64,000 nt of DNA from Colius striatus (GCF_028858725.1 NC_084763.1:58241152-58305151); one strand, 5' to 3'; counted from the first letter of the stretch, positions 1 through 12,960 are shown. Translations and numbers: made by a program. Notes: a model not told the origin generated them from the letters alone.

Positions 1-1141
1 GCCAGGAGCTCAGCACCACAAACACCTCCTGAAAACAAGTGGAATCCACGGGTTTCCCTGCAGATGCTGGAAAGTCAGATGGAACAGCTCTCACGAGGAA
101 AAACTCTGTTCCTGCCCTTTGCTGCACTGCAGAGGTGGCTCATGGTGCTGGAGATATCCTCTCAGTAAAATCCCTGGTGTCAGCTGCTGCAGGAGCTCTC
201 ACATCCCAGCATCAGGAGAAGGGAGAGAGGAACAGCCCTGGAGAACACAGTTCTCTCACTCTTCAGCAAGTGTGGACACTCCTCCAGTGAGGGCCAGAGA
301 CAAACACTTCAGAGGTGGGAAAGCAAGAAACATGCTCAAGACACTCAACCTCCCTCCACAGAAATGCTGCACAATCAGCTCTAACACCAAGCTCCCACTC
401 TCCCCTCGCCTTCCCATGGGAAGAATAACGAGCTTTGTGCTGTGAGAGGAGACAGAGGTCACGTGGCAACAGAATATTTCCTATGGGAAAGTCATGACCA
501 GCACACTAAGCTCCTGGAGGCTGCTCCCAGAATGGGTTAATCCCAGCGCTGCCTTGCAGACACAAGGCTCCAGAACAGCCTGGATGTTCTCAGTTCTGTG
601 TTCACAGAAAAGCACTTTTCAAAGAGTAGAAACTCTTGATTAGACTTTACACTTGAGCTGCATCCCCCCTCCCACAACAGTGTGTAAAGTCTCAACTGAG
701 CCTCTGAACCAGATTGCAACACGAGAGGTGCATCTAGCCCAAGACAAGCAGGCAGATGCATGCCCCGTGCAAGCCTCACCTTCCTCTTCCCCTGGTCAGA
801 AACAGGCTAGTTTTGATGGGAGATGAACCTCTGAGTTTTCAACAGGACAATGAAACAATACAACATTGCACTGAGAGGATCAAACCTTCTCCTTTGTCCT
901 TCTCTGAGGACACCTCAAAGCTGTTCACACTGGGGCTGTGTGGGAACTGCTTGCTCTGAACTTGCTTTGCAACTTACCCCTCTCAGTGAAGGAAAACAAT
1001 AAACAAGCCACCAGAAGCACTGGGAGCATGCTTGCCAGGAGCTGCAGAGCTTTAAAGATCAAGGGGTTACACACAGAGTGGTATCAAATTCCACCACTCA
1101 CTTCATTCTCACCTTTTTGCTCGTTTTTCCTCTCCCTACAA

Positions 1142-1848
1142 TCACAGGATCACAAGGGCTGGGAGGGACCTGCAAAGCTCACCCAGTGCAGCGCCCTGCC
1201 AGAGCAGCAGAGCAGCAGCACCTAGAGCAGGGCACACAGGGACTGTGCAGCTGGGCTGGAATGGCTGCAGAGAAGGAGCCTCCACAGCCCATCTGGGCAG
1301 CCCCTGCCGGGGCTCCCTCACCTCAGCAGGGAAGAAGCTTTTCCTTGTGTTGCTTTGGAACCTCTCCTGTTCCAGCTTGTCCCCGTTGCCCCTTGTCCTG
1401 TCACTGGCCATCCCTGAGCACAGCCTGGCTCCAGCCTCCTCACACCCACCCTTGATGGGTTTGTAACATGACTGAGCTCAGCCCTCAGGCTCCTCTTCTC
1501 CAAGCTGCAGAGCCCCAGCTCCCTCAGCCTTTCAGCACAAGGCAGATGCTCCACTCCGTCATTCCCCAGCCTGTGCTGGCACATGGGGTTGTTTTATCCC
1601 AGACACAAGACTCTCCACTTGCCCTTGTTGAATTCCATCAGATTTCTCTCTGCCCAGCCCTCCAGCCTGTCCAGCTCTGGCTGAATGGCAGCACAGCCTC
1701 TGGGGTGGCAGCCACTGCCCCCAGTTCAGGATCAGCAGCAAACTTGCTGCCAGTGCCTCTGTTCCCTCAGCAAGGTCACTAATGAACAGGCTGAACGGTG
1801 CTGGGCCCAGCACAGACCCCTGAGGGACCCCACAATACTGATTCATGT
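1142..1848 (-). mobile_element. CR1 LINE, 3' part with end of ORF2
   Basis: The longest CR1 copy here. On the minus strand it encodes GVPQGSVLGPAPFSLFISDL near 1790-1840, the reverse-transcriptase block of CR1 ORF2, then runs to a CR1 3' end near 1142. It is 5' truncated, so not mobile. Confidence 0.9.
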
Positions 1849-2881
1849 TTTGAGAGTTTAAAAATCCAGAAGTTCTGTGAAGTAGAGCCCATTTTACAAG
1901 GGGTATTTAACTCACCTCAGAGCTTGAAATCCCTGAGCAGCAACAACAGGGCAACTGACACAAATATTCCAAAAGAAAGCACCTGCAGAACCTCAGCATC
2001 TCAGACAGCACCTTACGTGCTACCAAAGCAGGCACTGCCACTTAAAACCAGTTCCCAGACCTATTTCCAACATGTCTTTTGGACTTTTGTGCCTCAAGAG
2101 AAGAACCTCAGCTAAACTCCTTCAGAACAGTAGTTCACTGAATGCAGCTTCTATCAAATGCCCATTCTTGCTTCCTAAAATAACCATCAACAGCATCAGA
2201 AAACAACTTGTCGGTGTGGATGAACACAATGTTCCACTGTAAGAACCATAAAGACCTGGAGTGTGGGATATGTAACAAAAACAGAAAGCCTCCAAACTTA
2301 AAAAGCCCCACCACTGCTCTTTGTGTGCAGCCAAAGGAAGCTCCTGCCTCAGCCCGTGTGCTAACGGCTCACCACACACCAGAAACGTTTCCCAATCTCT
2401 TCTTCCTGGCCACCGAGTTTGTGCCCAACATAGCTCTCCTCAGCCACCACCTGAGCTCCACCATCAATCCACCACACAGAAAGGAACCAACCAGATGCCA
2501 CAGCTTCCCCTTAACACACAGTTATTAGAAACCTCAGGCAGGGCAAACAATGGAGACAGGTGACCCAAAACCCAGCAGGGACGGGGTTTAACCTCGAGAG
2601 ATGCAGGATATACAGAGAGGGAACCCCCAAGCTCCTTGGCAATGCTCACACTAAGCTGCTGAGGGGGTTTGCACAAAAGACTCATCCTCTCCAGACTCAT
2701 TTCTGCCTAGTCTGTAAAAGGAAAGCAAATTCTACTGATCACTGTCCCGCTTCATCTCAAAAAAAGACAGGCAGGAGGGTTATAAGAGGCCCAGAGAAGT
2801 TCAACAGGGATGATCCAAGAGTCTTCCATAACACAGAGAAGTCTAGGAAGACTTTTCCATTTGGAAAAATGTTATGAACAA

Positions 2882-3505
2882 AGGGCTTCTCAAACTGCTC
2901 CTCTCAACTGCACCCCTCAAACTGTACCCCTCAAACTGCTCCTAACTGCTCCTCTCTAACTGCACCCCTCAAATTGCACCCCTCAAATTGCTCCTCTCAA
3001 ACTGTACCCCTCAAACTGCTCCTAACTGCTCCTCTCTAACTGCACCCCTCAAAGTGCTCCTCTCAACCTGTACCCCTCAAACTGCTCCTAACTGCTCCTA
3101 ACTGCACTCCTCAAATTGCACCCCTCAAACTGCACCCCTCAAACTGCTCCTCTCAAACTGCTCCTCTCAAATTGCACCCCTCAAACTGCACCCCTCAAAC
3201 TGCACCCCTCAAAGTGCTCCTCTCAACCTGTACCCCTCAAACTGCTCCTAACTGCTCCTAACTGCACCCCTCAAACTGCACCCCTCAAACTGCACCCCTC
3301 AAACTGCTCCTCTCTAACTGCACCCCTCAAACTGCTCCTCTCAGCTGCATCCCTCAAACTGCACCCCTCAAACTGCACCCCTCAAACTGTACCCCTCAAA
3401 CTGTACCCCTCAAAGTGCTCCTCTCAACCTGTACCCCTCAAACTGCTCCTCTCTAACTGCTCCTCTCAACCTGTACCCCTCAAAGTGCTCCTCTCAAGCT
3501 GCACC
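2882..3505. repeat. 15-bp minisatellite (CTCAAACTGCACCCC-like)
   Basis: About 40 imperfect copies of a 15-bp unit alternating ACTGCACCCCTCAA and ACTGCTCCTCTCAA forms. Because 15 is a multiple of 3, it keeps a plus-strand frame open (PLKLHPSNCTPQ-like); this is not evidence of a gene. Confidence 0.92.
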
Positions 3506-4882
3506 AGCCTGAGGAGTCTGAATGGGGAGCCTGCCTCCTGCCTCTTCCACAACAGGAGCCATTCAGCATCAGACACAAGTACAAAGTGGCAGCTCAGAAC
3601 AAACACACAGTTAAGCCCTGGACACCGTGTGGCATGGGTGAGGCAGCAAGCAGACACCACTCAGTGCAAAGCCAAGGTATTCCTCTGGCTCCACAAGCCC
3701 CTCTGCCACAAGCCACTTCTCCCCAGCCCCATGCTGGCTGCCAGCACCCAACAGATTTGTCTTGTTTGCACACTCCTCCCCTACACCAAATCCTGTCCCT
3801 GCTCAGAACCAGCCACTAACCCAGGCAGAGCGTGCTTGGCCCAGCAGCCATCCTTATGCAATGCACTGCTTTTGGAATACGCTTCTTTGTGTTGATGAGG
3901 CAGCTGCCAGGGAATCACTTTCTCCTGCAAACACCCCAAGGCTGATACAACACCCACATGCAGTTACACATCAGGGCTTTACCATCCGACTCACCTCTCA
4001 CTTCACCAAGAGCACGCTGGCCTGGGGCTGTATGCCCCAACTCAGTGGTCAGGCACAAACACCCAGGGACTGGATCAACTTCTCACTCTGTGGCTGAAAC
4101 CAATTGGTCCAGGAACCAATTCCAGGATGCAAAGAGCGACCAACAGGGAGCTCCTCTGATCTTTGTTTGGAAGGATCACGTCTACACGCAGACACCGATT
4201 TGGCACCTTAAACCCCACATTTCTGAAGTATGGAGGAAATTCATTCCCATACAGCAATAACACAGACTCCAAGTGCTAATTAGGTGCTATTTACCTGCTT
4301 GCCAGTCCTAACCACGCTCCAGCACTGCCGTCTGAAGTCGCTGAGCCCATGTTTGTACTTCCTCCTGAACACAACGTCATCCAGCCGGCTCTTTCGCTAA
4401 CAGCCGCGGTGCAGGGCTGCAGCTCTCGGTGCAAGGCTCAGGAGAGGAGCACACCAACAGCTCGAGGAGGAAATGGCAGTTTCTAAAGGTCTCTGCAGGA
4501 CCAAGCTTCACAGCCTCTGTTTGTGATATGAAATGGGCCGAATGTGTTTGGTGTCGCTCCTGAAGCGGGACCTTGGTCAGATTCACCCTCAGCGCCACTC
4601 CTGGAACGTTCCCAAGCACTGCACCTATCACAGACTAACAACAAAGAGCCAAACCTCCCCAAAGCAGCCCTCAAACCCCACCAAAGCATGCCAACTGCAA
4701 GAAGAAATCGAGGTAAACCACTTGGAGAGCTCTGAGGGAAGCACACACGGCCAGCCACGTGCTTCTGCACTGAAAGCCACAGTCCTCCTGCTCCCATCTG
4801 GGTGCCTGATTCCACCTGCAGCAGCAGGCAGTAAGTGCAAGGGGAGCTGCCCCTCGCCTGCTGCCTTCACCCTGCCCCAGCA

Positions 4883-5193
4883 CTGGAGAAGAGGAGGCTG
4901 AGGGGAGACAGGAGCACTCTGCAACTCCCTCACAGGAGGCTGAAGTGAGGTGAGGGTTGGTCTCTGCTCCCACATAACAAGTGACAGGACAAGAGGAAAC
5001 AGCCTCAGGGCACATTGAGGCTGGAGCTGGGGAACAATTCCTTCCCCCAAGGGCTGTCCAGCCCTGTCCCAGCTGCCCAGGGCCGTGGGGGAGTGCCCAT
5101 CCCTGGAGGGATCCCAAAGCCTGGGGCTGTGGCAGTGCTGGGGGAACAGTTGGGCTCCAGCAGCTCAAGGGCTTCTCTGTAATTCTGTGTATT
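4883..5193 (+). mobile_element. CR1 fragment
   Basis: Plus-oriented; starts at GAGAAGAGGAGGCTGAGGGG and ends at the terminal AATTCTGTGT, the CR1-specific 3' octamer type. Confidence 0.85.
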
Positions 5194-5787
5194 GAAGCTG
5201 TAAATGACAGGATGCAGAGAAGGAGCACAAACAAGCTCTCTGGCAGGATTAAAAAGTCCAGAAAGGGATTTGATGACTGGGAAAACAGGTTACAGGTCAA
5301 GAAGGACAGTGCTAAGATGTTGTTACTCAAATCCCAATAACCAGCTGCAGGCATTGCAGCAGATCAGGCATCAGTGCAGAACTAAAGGAAGCTCTTCACC
5401 TGCCATGATGACTGTGTTCTCCTCTGGGCAGGTGAGAAGGGCAGGCAAAAGATCTCTTTGGGTCTATAAAGCAGAAAACAAGCTACAGGTGATGATGTGA
5501 CCCTTCTGTTTCACCCAGTGCTGGCAAAGCTTCACTGGGACACCCCGTGACCTTGTTTTGGGATGATACTGAAAAATGGCATTGAACCAAGTGGGGAGGC
5601 TCTGAAGCTGAGCCTGGGAGCTGTGTGCCCTCAGAAGGCTGAGGGGAGACCTGAGGGATTTACTCTTCAGGGTACTGCTGCTGAGGCTGTCCTGGTCTCC
5701 ATGCCTACTGAGAACAGCAGAGCAGGGACAGGTTTAAACCTTCTCACTAGACAATACGTTACTTGAGTGGCTGTAGAGTCTCCAACT

Positions 5788-6460
5788 CAACCATAAAATC
5801 ATACAACCATAGACTTCTTTTGGTTGGAAAAGATGTTTAAGATCAAATCCCAGCCCTGCCCTCACCCTGCCACAGCCAGCACTGACCCACAGCACCTCAG
5901 CCCCACGGCTTTGGGATCCCTCCAGGGCTGGGCACTGCCCCAGCTCCCTGGGCAGCCTGGCACAGGGGCTGACACCCCTCTCAGGGAAACAGTTCTGCCT
6001 CAGCTCCAACCTCAACCTCCCCTGGGGCAACTTGAGGCTCTTTGCTCTCATCCTGTCACTTGGGAGCACAGACAGACCCCCAGTCCCAGCCTCCTGTGAG
6101 GGAGCTGCAGAGAGTGCTGCTGTGTCCTCTCAGGCTCCTCTTCTCCAGGCTCAACACCCCCATTCCCTCAGCCCCTCCCCATCCCCTTGTGCTCCAGCCC
6201 CTTCCCCAGCTCTGTGCCCGGCTCTGGCCACGCTGCAGCCCCTCAGTGTCCCTGTGGCAGTGAGTGAGGGGCCCAGCACTGACACAGCCCTGGAGCTGCA
6301 GCCTCAGGGGATGGGCACAGCCCTGGGTCTGCTGCCACCCCGCTGCTGAGCCCAGCCAGGCTGCCACTGGCTTCTTGCCCCCTGGGCACGCTGCTGGCTC
6401 ATCTTCAGCCTCTGGCACCAACCCCCCCAGGCAGTTTGCAGCCCCCGTGCCCCAGCCTGT
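5788..6460 (-). mobile_element. CR1 fragment, about 0.67 kb
   Basis: Begins at its 3' end (ATAAAATCATACAACCATAG) and GGTTGGAAAAGA. It contains one copy of the 40-bp motif near 6270, the unexpanded state of the arrays at 44.3 and 54.4 kb. Confidence 0.88.
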
Positions 6461-8570
6461 GGCACTGCCTGGGCCCTACACAGTCTATCCTATCACTGAA
6501 GCTGTAAGAACCCACAGGCTCTCTCCCTCTCTGCACAGCCTCGCAGGTTATGAGCTCTTTCCTGCTCTGTTCATGTAACCATGTTTCTGTCCATCAGACA
6601 CTAGCATTTTCTGAGACTTATTTTTTTCAATCTCACCTAGTTGAGAATCTTCTGACCACCAAAACCAAAACCCTTCTGAGTTCAAGACCCAGGGAAAGGT
6701 TTACTTCTGCAGCCAGCAGCAGACCTAACAACTCATGGCTGAGAGAAGTGAAGTGGCTTTGCCAGGGATGGCCCTGTGGCAGACCAGCACTGGCTGTTAC
6801 ATGCTCCCACGGTCTTTCATCTGCTTCCAGACCACCTGACTTTTAGCTGCAGGAGTTTAAGATGACACCTACTCCCCCTGCTCTCCTTCCCCTACACAGA
6901 CTGCTCACCCTGCTCTAGTCTTCCAAAGCATCACCTATTTTCCATCTCAAGACGCCCACTCAAGCTTTTGTGATATTTTCTTTAGTCTGTACTTTAACAC
7001 AGACAAAAATAACTCAAATGACTGAGTGCAAAGCTGCTCTCTGTCTTGTCTAGTCACTGCCATGAGCTGCTTGCCTGATGACTTTGCTCTTAAGAGTCAA
7101 ACTGATACTGAACCCTTCAGTTTCACAGCACTGGACCTGTAAGGTTTCCTCTCTGTTCCTTCCTCCACCAGCTTCTTGCCATTAAGACATTCAGAGAATA
7201 ATGTCTGTGTCCCTTGACAGTCAGGTTTGACTCCTTCCTTAATCTTCCTTGGTGGTCAGAGGAAGAACAGAACCCTTGCTGGTGTGCATAACCCACACCC
7301 CACAGGAGGGATGAAGGCCACGTGTGTAACTTGTGTTTTACTTCTCCCCAGCTCCAGCCCTGCTTTATTGAGACAAAGTTCACCTGAGGGAGAGTTACCT
7401 AAAGCAGATTTGCACTGTCATAACATACCCACCAGACCCTCACTTTGTGTTTTCCGCCCTGCCCCTGGACAGTTCTGCAGCTGCAGTCACCCATTTACCT
7501 CATGAGATGGTTATCAAAACGAGCAGAGTTCCTTCCTGTTTACCCACAGCCTGCTCTCCCTCCCCTGCAAAGGACACGTTTCCTGTTTAAATCTCTCCTT
7601 CAGGACGGGGGTCAAACCCCACCTGGCTGAGGCCCTTCTGCTGTGACTGTATGGCTGTGGGGCTTGTTTCTCCAAGAGATGGTCTCGTCTGTAGACCTGA
7701 ACAGCACCTTCTCCTGCCACTGCTTTTCAGGAGACTATGCCACAAGAAATGTTTGACACCCACCCTTCATCCAAGAGTTTTACAAGTTACACTGGACCAT
7801 CATTGTCTTGTCCCCAGCACAGGCAGACACACTACTCAGAAGGAAAGTGAGTTTATTTAGCAGCCCACTACACTACTGCTGACGTTCAGGTCATTGCTAC
7901 GGCCGTAGGTGCTACAGATGCTGCAGGCTTCTGAAAGGTAAATGACATCTTCCCAGGTAAATCACACCTACATCAACACTCCCAGCAGACTTCTGCATTT
8001 TCCAGGTACTGCTCCACTTCCTCGTCCAGAGCTGCCGGCCTTCCCCCACGCAGAAACCCGCCCTGGCTCTGACTGTTACCCAGGAAGGGCTGAAGAGCTC
8101 TTCAGGTACCTTCTGCACCTTCTTTCTCCTGAGATTTGCACTGCCAGCACAGAGGTTTCCAGCCTCTCCTGCAGCAGCACCACCTCCATCACTGTTCCTG
8201 CAATCCTCTGTACTTCACTCAGCAGCTAGCTCGGTGATCTCTGTTGATGCAAGAGCAGCATTTCCCTGGGTTACCAAAGATTACAGCTTCTGTTGGGTCA
8301 TTCCCCCCAGGAGAAAACTCCCCAGAAAAACCCTTAGAAAAGAGCTTCTGAGTAAGCCCTTCTGTCACATTAAAACACCCTCCCTAACAAAGACCAAATA
8401 CCACTGGGAGCAGTTCCCTGAGGAACTGCAATCAGAATTGGATCAGACTTCAGTTTCTGTACCAAGCACCACCACCTTCCTGACAGTATGTTGTGAAAAC
8501 ATACAAGACAATAGCCTTTGCCACTGGAGGAGGAGGTCTTGGGTTCTGTAGCACGGGCTGGGTACTTCTG
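6461..8570. other. No feature seen
   Basis: Unique-looking sequence without recognisable exon, repeat or CpG cluster, within the presumed SCAP intron. Confidence 0.6.
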
Positions 8571-8573
8571 ACA

Positions 8574-8806
8574 TAGAATGACAGAATGGTAGGGGTTGGA
8601 AGGGACCTTTAGAGACCATCCAGTGCTGCTACAGCAGCTTCCCCTGGCTCAGGGAGCACAGGAACGTGTCCAGGCGCGTCTGGAAGCCTCCCAAGAAGGA
8701 GCCTCCACACCCTCCCTGGGCAGCCTGGGCCAGACTCCCTCACCTCACAATAAAATAGTTTTTCCTTATGTTTAAATTGAACTTTTTGTGTTCCAGCTTC
8801 TGGGTT
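8574..8806 (-). mobile_element. CR1 fragment
   Basis: Starts ATAGAATGACAGAATGGTAG GGGTTGGAAGGG at its 3' end and ends in the TTGTGTTCCAGCTTCTG block. Confidence 0.88.
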
Positions 8807-9717
8807 TGGCAGAAAAACACAAGTCTACCTTCAGCTCTCTGGGGAAAGGCGCTTCCTGTTCCACAGACTCTCTACAGCTCCTGAGGGGTGGAGCTTCAGT
8901 GGTATTTTCACTCTGACCTCTTGAACCATGGAAGTTTTGGCTGTGTCCATCAGCTAATTAACAGGATCCTCTCCTGAGCAGGATGTTGACAGTGGCAGAG
9001 ATAAGGGAAACAACAAACACAAACAGAAGTGAAACCGAGCACCTAGTCCTGAAACAGCAAACACTGAGATGTCAATTTCAGCAGCACCTCCCTGCATTGT
9101 TCCCCAACAACCCCAGCAAACCCAAACCAAACACCAAGCCTTTAATCCCAACAGTTTTCCTTACAAAACAAATCCTGCACTTGCAGACTTCTCAGGCTTG
9201 AAGAGCATCTATTCACTTGCATGGCAGTGACTTTACAGAAGTAACACTGGACAGGCCTGGATAAGCAAACATCCACTACTCCCAACTTCTTCTGTCATCT
9301 CTAGTAACCTGCAGAACTAAATATTTTGCTTTCTAATACTCACCAGCTAGGAACCCAGGCTCAGCAAATCAACCAAGCTCTTTCTTCCCAACAAGAAACA
9401 ATCCCAAACCTACTCTGTTGGACACCGAGCCTGAAAGGCTGACTCGGACATTGTCTGCTGAAAACAAACCAGCTATTATTCCCCTGGCATCTTTATCACA
9501 ATGGTCCACACAAGATTCATTCTGGTTTTTACCCAAGAAATGCAACTCTCCTTCTCTCCACTGCTCTCTTGCTGCAGCTAAAACTCACTCTTGTACTGCC
9601 TTAGAGTGTTATTTTCTTCCAAGGGGAGCCGTTACACAGAAGGAACCGCAGCGCTTCTCAAGCACTGCGACTGTGTCTTCACCTGAGGGCATAAATTAGA
9701 AGATTCACTTGAAGACT

Positions 9718-10175
9718 CAATCCCAGCATGGTGGGGGCTGGAAGGACCCTGCAGAGCTCATCAGCCCCTGCTACAGCAGGTTCCCCTGGCTCAGGGGACA
9801 CAGGAACGTGTCCAGGTGGGGTTGGAAACCTCCCGAGGAGCCTCCACACCCTCCCTGGGCAGCCTGGGCCAGGGCTCCCTCACCTCAGCACCAAAGGACT
9901 TGCTCCTCCTGTGCCAGGGGCACTGCCTGTGTGCCAGCCTGTGCCCATTACCCCTTGTCCTGGCACTGGCCACCACACAACAAACACTGGTCCCAGCCTC
10001 ACCACCCACCCTTTAGGGATTGATCAGCATTGCTGAGGTCCCCCTGAGCTCAGGCTTCTCTTCTCCAGGCTGAACAGCCCCAGGGCCCACAGTCTTTCCT
10101 CCTCACACACATATTCCATCCCCTCAGCACCTTGGGAGCCCTTCACTGGATCTCTCCAGCAGTTCTCCTTAAGGA
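9718..10175 (-). mobile_element. CR1 fragment
   Basis: GGTGGGGGCTGGAAGGACCC type 3' end, through GGCACTGCCTGTGTGCCAGC, to the CTCTCCAGCAGTTC block. Same subfamily as 18976-19612. Confidence 0.88.
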
Positions 10176-11997
10176 AACCACCTTTAAATCCTCGGTCCTC
10201 CACCTTCATTTTGATATTTTGCTTGTGAGAAGTCATAGCTTACAGACATTGAAACAGAAGGCTGCCCAAGCACAGAACTCCACAGAACTTTCCTTAAGAA
10301 CTTTCTCACCCTTTAACAGACCATACAAGTTTTGAAGGAGCTGTAACACAAGATATTACAGCTGAGGAGTGCTTCTAAAGCTGAGGCTACATCCACCTCC
10401 AGTCTCGTTCTATACTCGAGACTGAGTTCCTGGGGCCCTGAGCCCTCGGTTCCTCCTCTCGTACAGCCCCTGGCACAGAGAAGCGTGCTGCCCCTCACCA
10501 GAGCTCCAGGCTGCCAGGGCACACTGCAGAGAGCCTGCTGACAAACAGGCAAAAGCTGCCTGCAGCTCCTGGGGAAGCCAGGCCAGGAAGGGCTGGCAGC
10601 AGTGAGGACAGAAAGGAGGATTCCCAGGGCACAAGATCTGCTGAAATTGCAATGCTGCTGCTGCTCCCCTTCCACTCATTACCCAGCGTGTGCTGCTGCA
10701 GGCAGGTGAAACTAATGGTGTTCATCAAGCTGTACCTGCTCTATTTTTTAAAGCCTTTGCTCATCAATAAAAAAAGACTTCTCAGTGCATAACTGCACTA
10801 ACTGTGACAGCAGGCAGGCCTAGCAACCCACTGACAGAAGCTCCACAGCTGTCTTCAGACAGAGCTCGACAGAGTCACTCACCACTAAGATTTGGACACT
10901 TGAAAAATCACTTTCGTGCTCCCGAGACAAAACCTGACTCCTCTTTACCCTTCTGTGGTATTACATGTGAATTGTGCCTGGAAAATAAACTGCTGCCACC
11001 AAGTTTTGTAACTGAATACACGGAGCAGAATTGGCTTGGTGGAAGGATTTGGGGGCTAACAGCACAGCTCCTGACGTGTCACACCTTCAGCAACAACCAC
11101 AGGGAGCTTTCCTTCCTTCCAAGCTCAAGCCAGCTAATCTCCTTTCTCCATTACACAACAGCTCGTGTAATCCTAAATTTATCACACCAGCGCACTGTCC
11201 CAGCAGGGTGAGGTTTCACAAAGGGTGAGATCATGCCCCCTCTGTGCCCCTTGTATCAAAGGAAACCTCAATCTGTCTTTCAACAGTCCTGAGCAATAAG
11301 CAGACACTGCACATGACAGGGGTGATCCTTTCCTCGGTATTCTCCCAAGCACAGAACCACAACCACCTCAGCATTCACACAGCTCCTCGTCCACTCTGTT
11401 AGAAGACAACCTCCATGCCCAGTTAGTCTCGTATAAGGAAGCTGATTCCTAAACAGCAGCCAGACTTCAAAGACTAGGGCGGTTTGCCAGAGTGAGAGAC
11501 ACTCGCAGCACCGTGCCCTCATCACACAGCAAAGTCCACATGAGATCAAAGCAGTGGGAAAGGGCCAGTCCTGGAGCGGTCAGTAACGACCTGTCAACAT
11601 GCAAAGCAAATCCAGCGGAGCGTTTGGCTCCATGTCCCAGTCATCCCCTTTACATACACAGCCACCTTCCTTCTCTCCTATAAAGCATGTTCTCCTGATT
11701 CTGCAGCAGAGGTGATCAAATCCTGCCTCTGCCTCACTCTCTTCAGTAGTTTAGCCCTGTCCTACCACACCTGACTCACCAAAACTCTGTGTGTCCCTCT
11801 TTCAGAGACACTTGCTCACGCCTTCCCTCCCTGTCCCTCTCCTCCGCCACAGCGATACCTCAGGCTGACGACTCGCTTTCCTGAGCCCTGAACACCAATC
11901 CTTCCACAGAGCAGTGGCTACCTCAGGCCTTCAGCACAAGCACCCAACCTTCCCACACACACTGCTTGTTTCTTTCCCCTCAGCTGCCAAGCGGCCA
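10176..11997. other. No feature seen
   Basis: Unique-looking sequence; short open frames on both strands look random in composition. Confidence 0.6.
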
Positions 11998-12240
11998 CGG
12001 AATGGTAGAGGGGTTGGAAGGGACCTTTGGACATGAGCTCATCCAACCTCCCTGCCAAAGCAGCATCCCCTGGCTCAGGGGGCACAGGAACGTGTCCAAG
12101 TGGGGTTGGAAACCTCCTGAGAAGGAGCCTCCACACCCTCCCTGGGCAGCCTGGGCTCCCTCCCCTCAGCACCAAAGGACTTTCTCCTTAAGTGGAACTT
12201 TCTGTGTTGCAGCTCGCCGTGCCACTGGACACTACAGAGG
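11998..12240 (-). mobile_element. CR1 fragment next to the CpG island
   Basis: GGTTGGAAGGGACCTTTGGA near its 3' end and CCTCCACACCCTCCCTGGGC inside. It lies about 0.3 kb left of the island. Confidence 0.86.
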
Positions 12241-12383
12241 AAACTGCTGCCCCATCCTCTTGGCACCCACCATTGAAATACCGGTGTGAACAACACCTCA
12301 CCCTCTACACCCCTCAGGAGAGCACAGCACCTTGCTCTCCACCAACAAAACCCACCCTTGCCATTTCCCCAACACCTCCTAAA

Positions 12384-12399
12384 CCCCCCCCCCCCCCCC
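12384..12399. repeat. Poly-C run (16 C)
   Basis: Homopolymer in the C-rich shoulder of the CpG island, between a CR1 copy and the island core. Confidence 0.9.
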
Positions 12400-12709
12400 A
12401 ACCAAACCCCAACCAGCACATTCACACAGCCAAACCCCGGCCACGGACAACCTCAATTGGCGTTAGATAACGAAGGAAGGACCTTTGGCACACCCCAAAT
12501 CCTTACCCACATCCCACCGAGAGCACGGGAGGACCCTTAACCCTCATCCTGAGGCCTTATCCCTTCAAGCCTTCCCGATGAGGGACACAGAGGCCTAGAG
12601 GCCGCGTTTTTTCCCTTCAAGAACGGTGGGGAAAGAGGGGGGTGGATATTAAAGGGGGTGGGGGGGGTAAAGAAGCGGGGGGTGATATTAAGCGGGGTGG
12701 GGGTGAGAT

Positions 12710-12789
12710 GGGGCGCGCGCCCTCCCCTCACACACACGCACGCGCGCGGCCGCGCGCGTGCGTGTGTGTGAGGGGAAGGCGCGCGCCCC
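12710..12789. repeat. 80-bp near-perfect palindrome
   Basis: Inverted repeat with no spacer, centred between 12749 and 12750 on GGCC. The inner 54 bp (12723-12776) pair perfectly; extended to 12710-12789 only one pair (12722/12777) fails. Each arm goes from C-rich through (CA)n to (CG)n, so alternating purine-pyrimidine makes it a strong cruciform and Z-DNA candidate. Confidence 0.95.
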
Positions 12790-12934
12790 CGAGGGAGGGT
12801 TTTTGGGGAGGAAAGAGGGGAAACAAGCTCTTCCGATCGCTCTTATCTCCGTCTCTCACCTCACCACGCGGCTCCTCCTCACCTCCGACACGTCCCGGCA
12901 GCCGTTTTGTTGCTGTTTTGAGTCTTTTTGGGTT

Positions 12935-12960
12935 TGTGTGTGTGTGTGGGGGGGGGGGGG
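12935..12960. repeat. (TG)n followed by 13 G
   Basis: Seven TG dinucleotides run directly into a 13-G tract within the CpG island. It is prone to length change and to sequencing error. Confidence 0.85.

Larger units (their letters stand above)
1..12500 (-). other. Presumed SCAP first intron (no exon recognised)
   Basis: In vertebrates SCAP lies just beyond the 3' end of ELP6 in the same orientation. The CpG island at 12.5-13.5 kb fits its promoter, which would make this interval its first intron. I searched both strands for the SCAP N-terminal coding exon and did not find it, so the label rests on synteny only. Contents are CR1 copies, a 15-bp minisatellite and plain sequence. Confidence 0.45.

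Noticed and set aside
1559-1846. Possible host gene with GVPQGSVLGP motif
   Set aside because: The motif is the CR1 reverse transcriptase; flanks show a standard CR1 3' end, so it is part of the retrotransposon remnant.
3116-3895. Plus-strand 259-codon frame rich in PLKLHPSNC
   Set aside because: Produced by the 15-bp minisatellite; unit length divisible by three preserves the frame.
1-12500. Search for SCAP coding exons
   Set aside because: No minus-strand segment resembled the SCAP N terminus, so no exon is annotated; only an intron by synteny is proposed.
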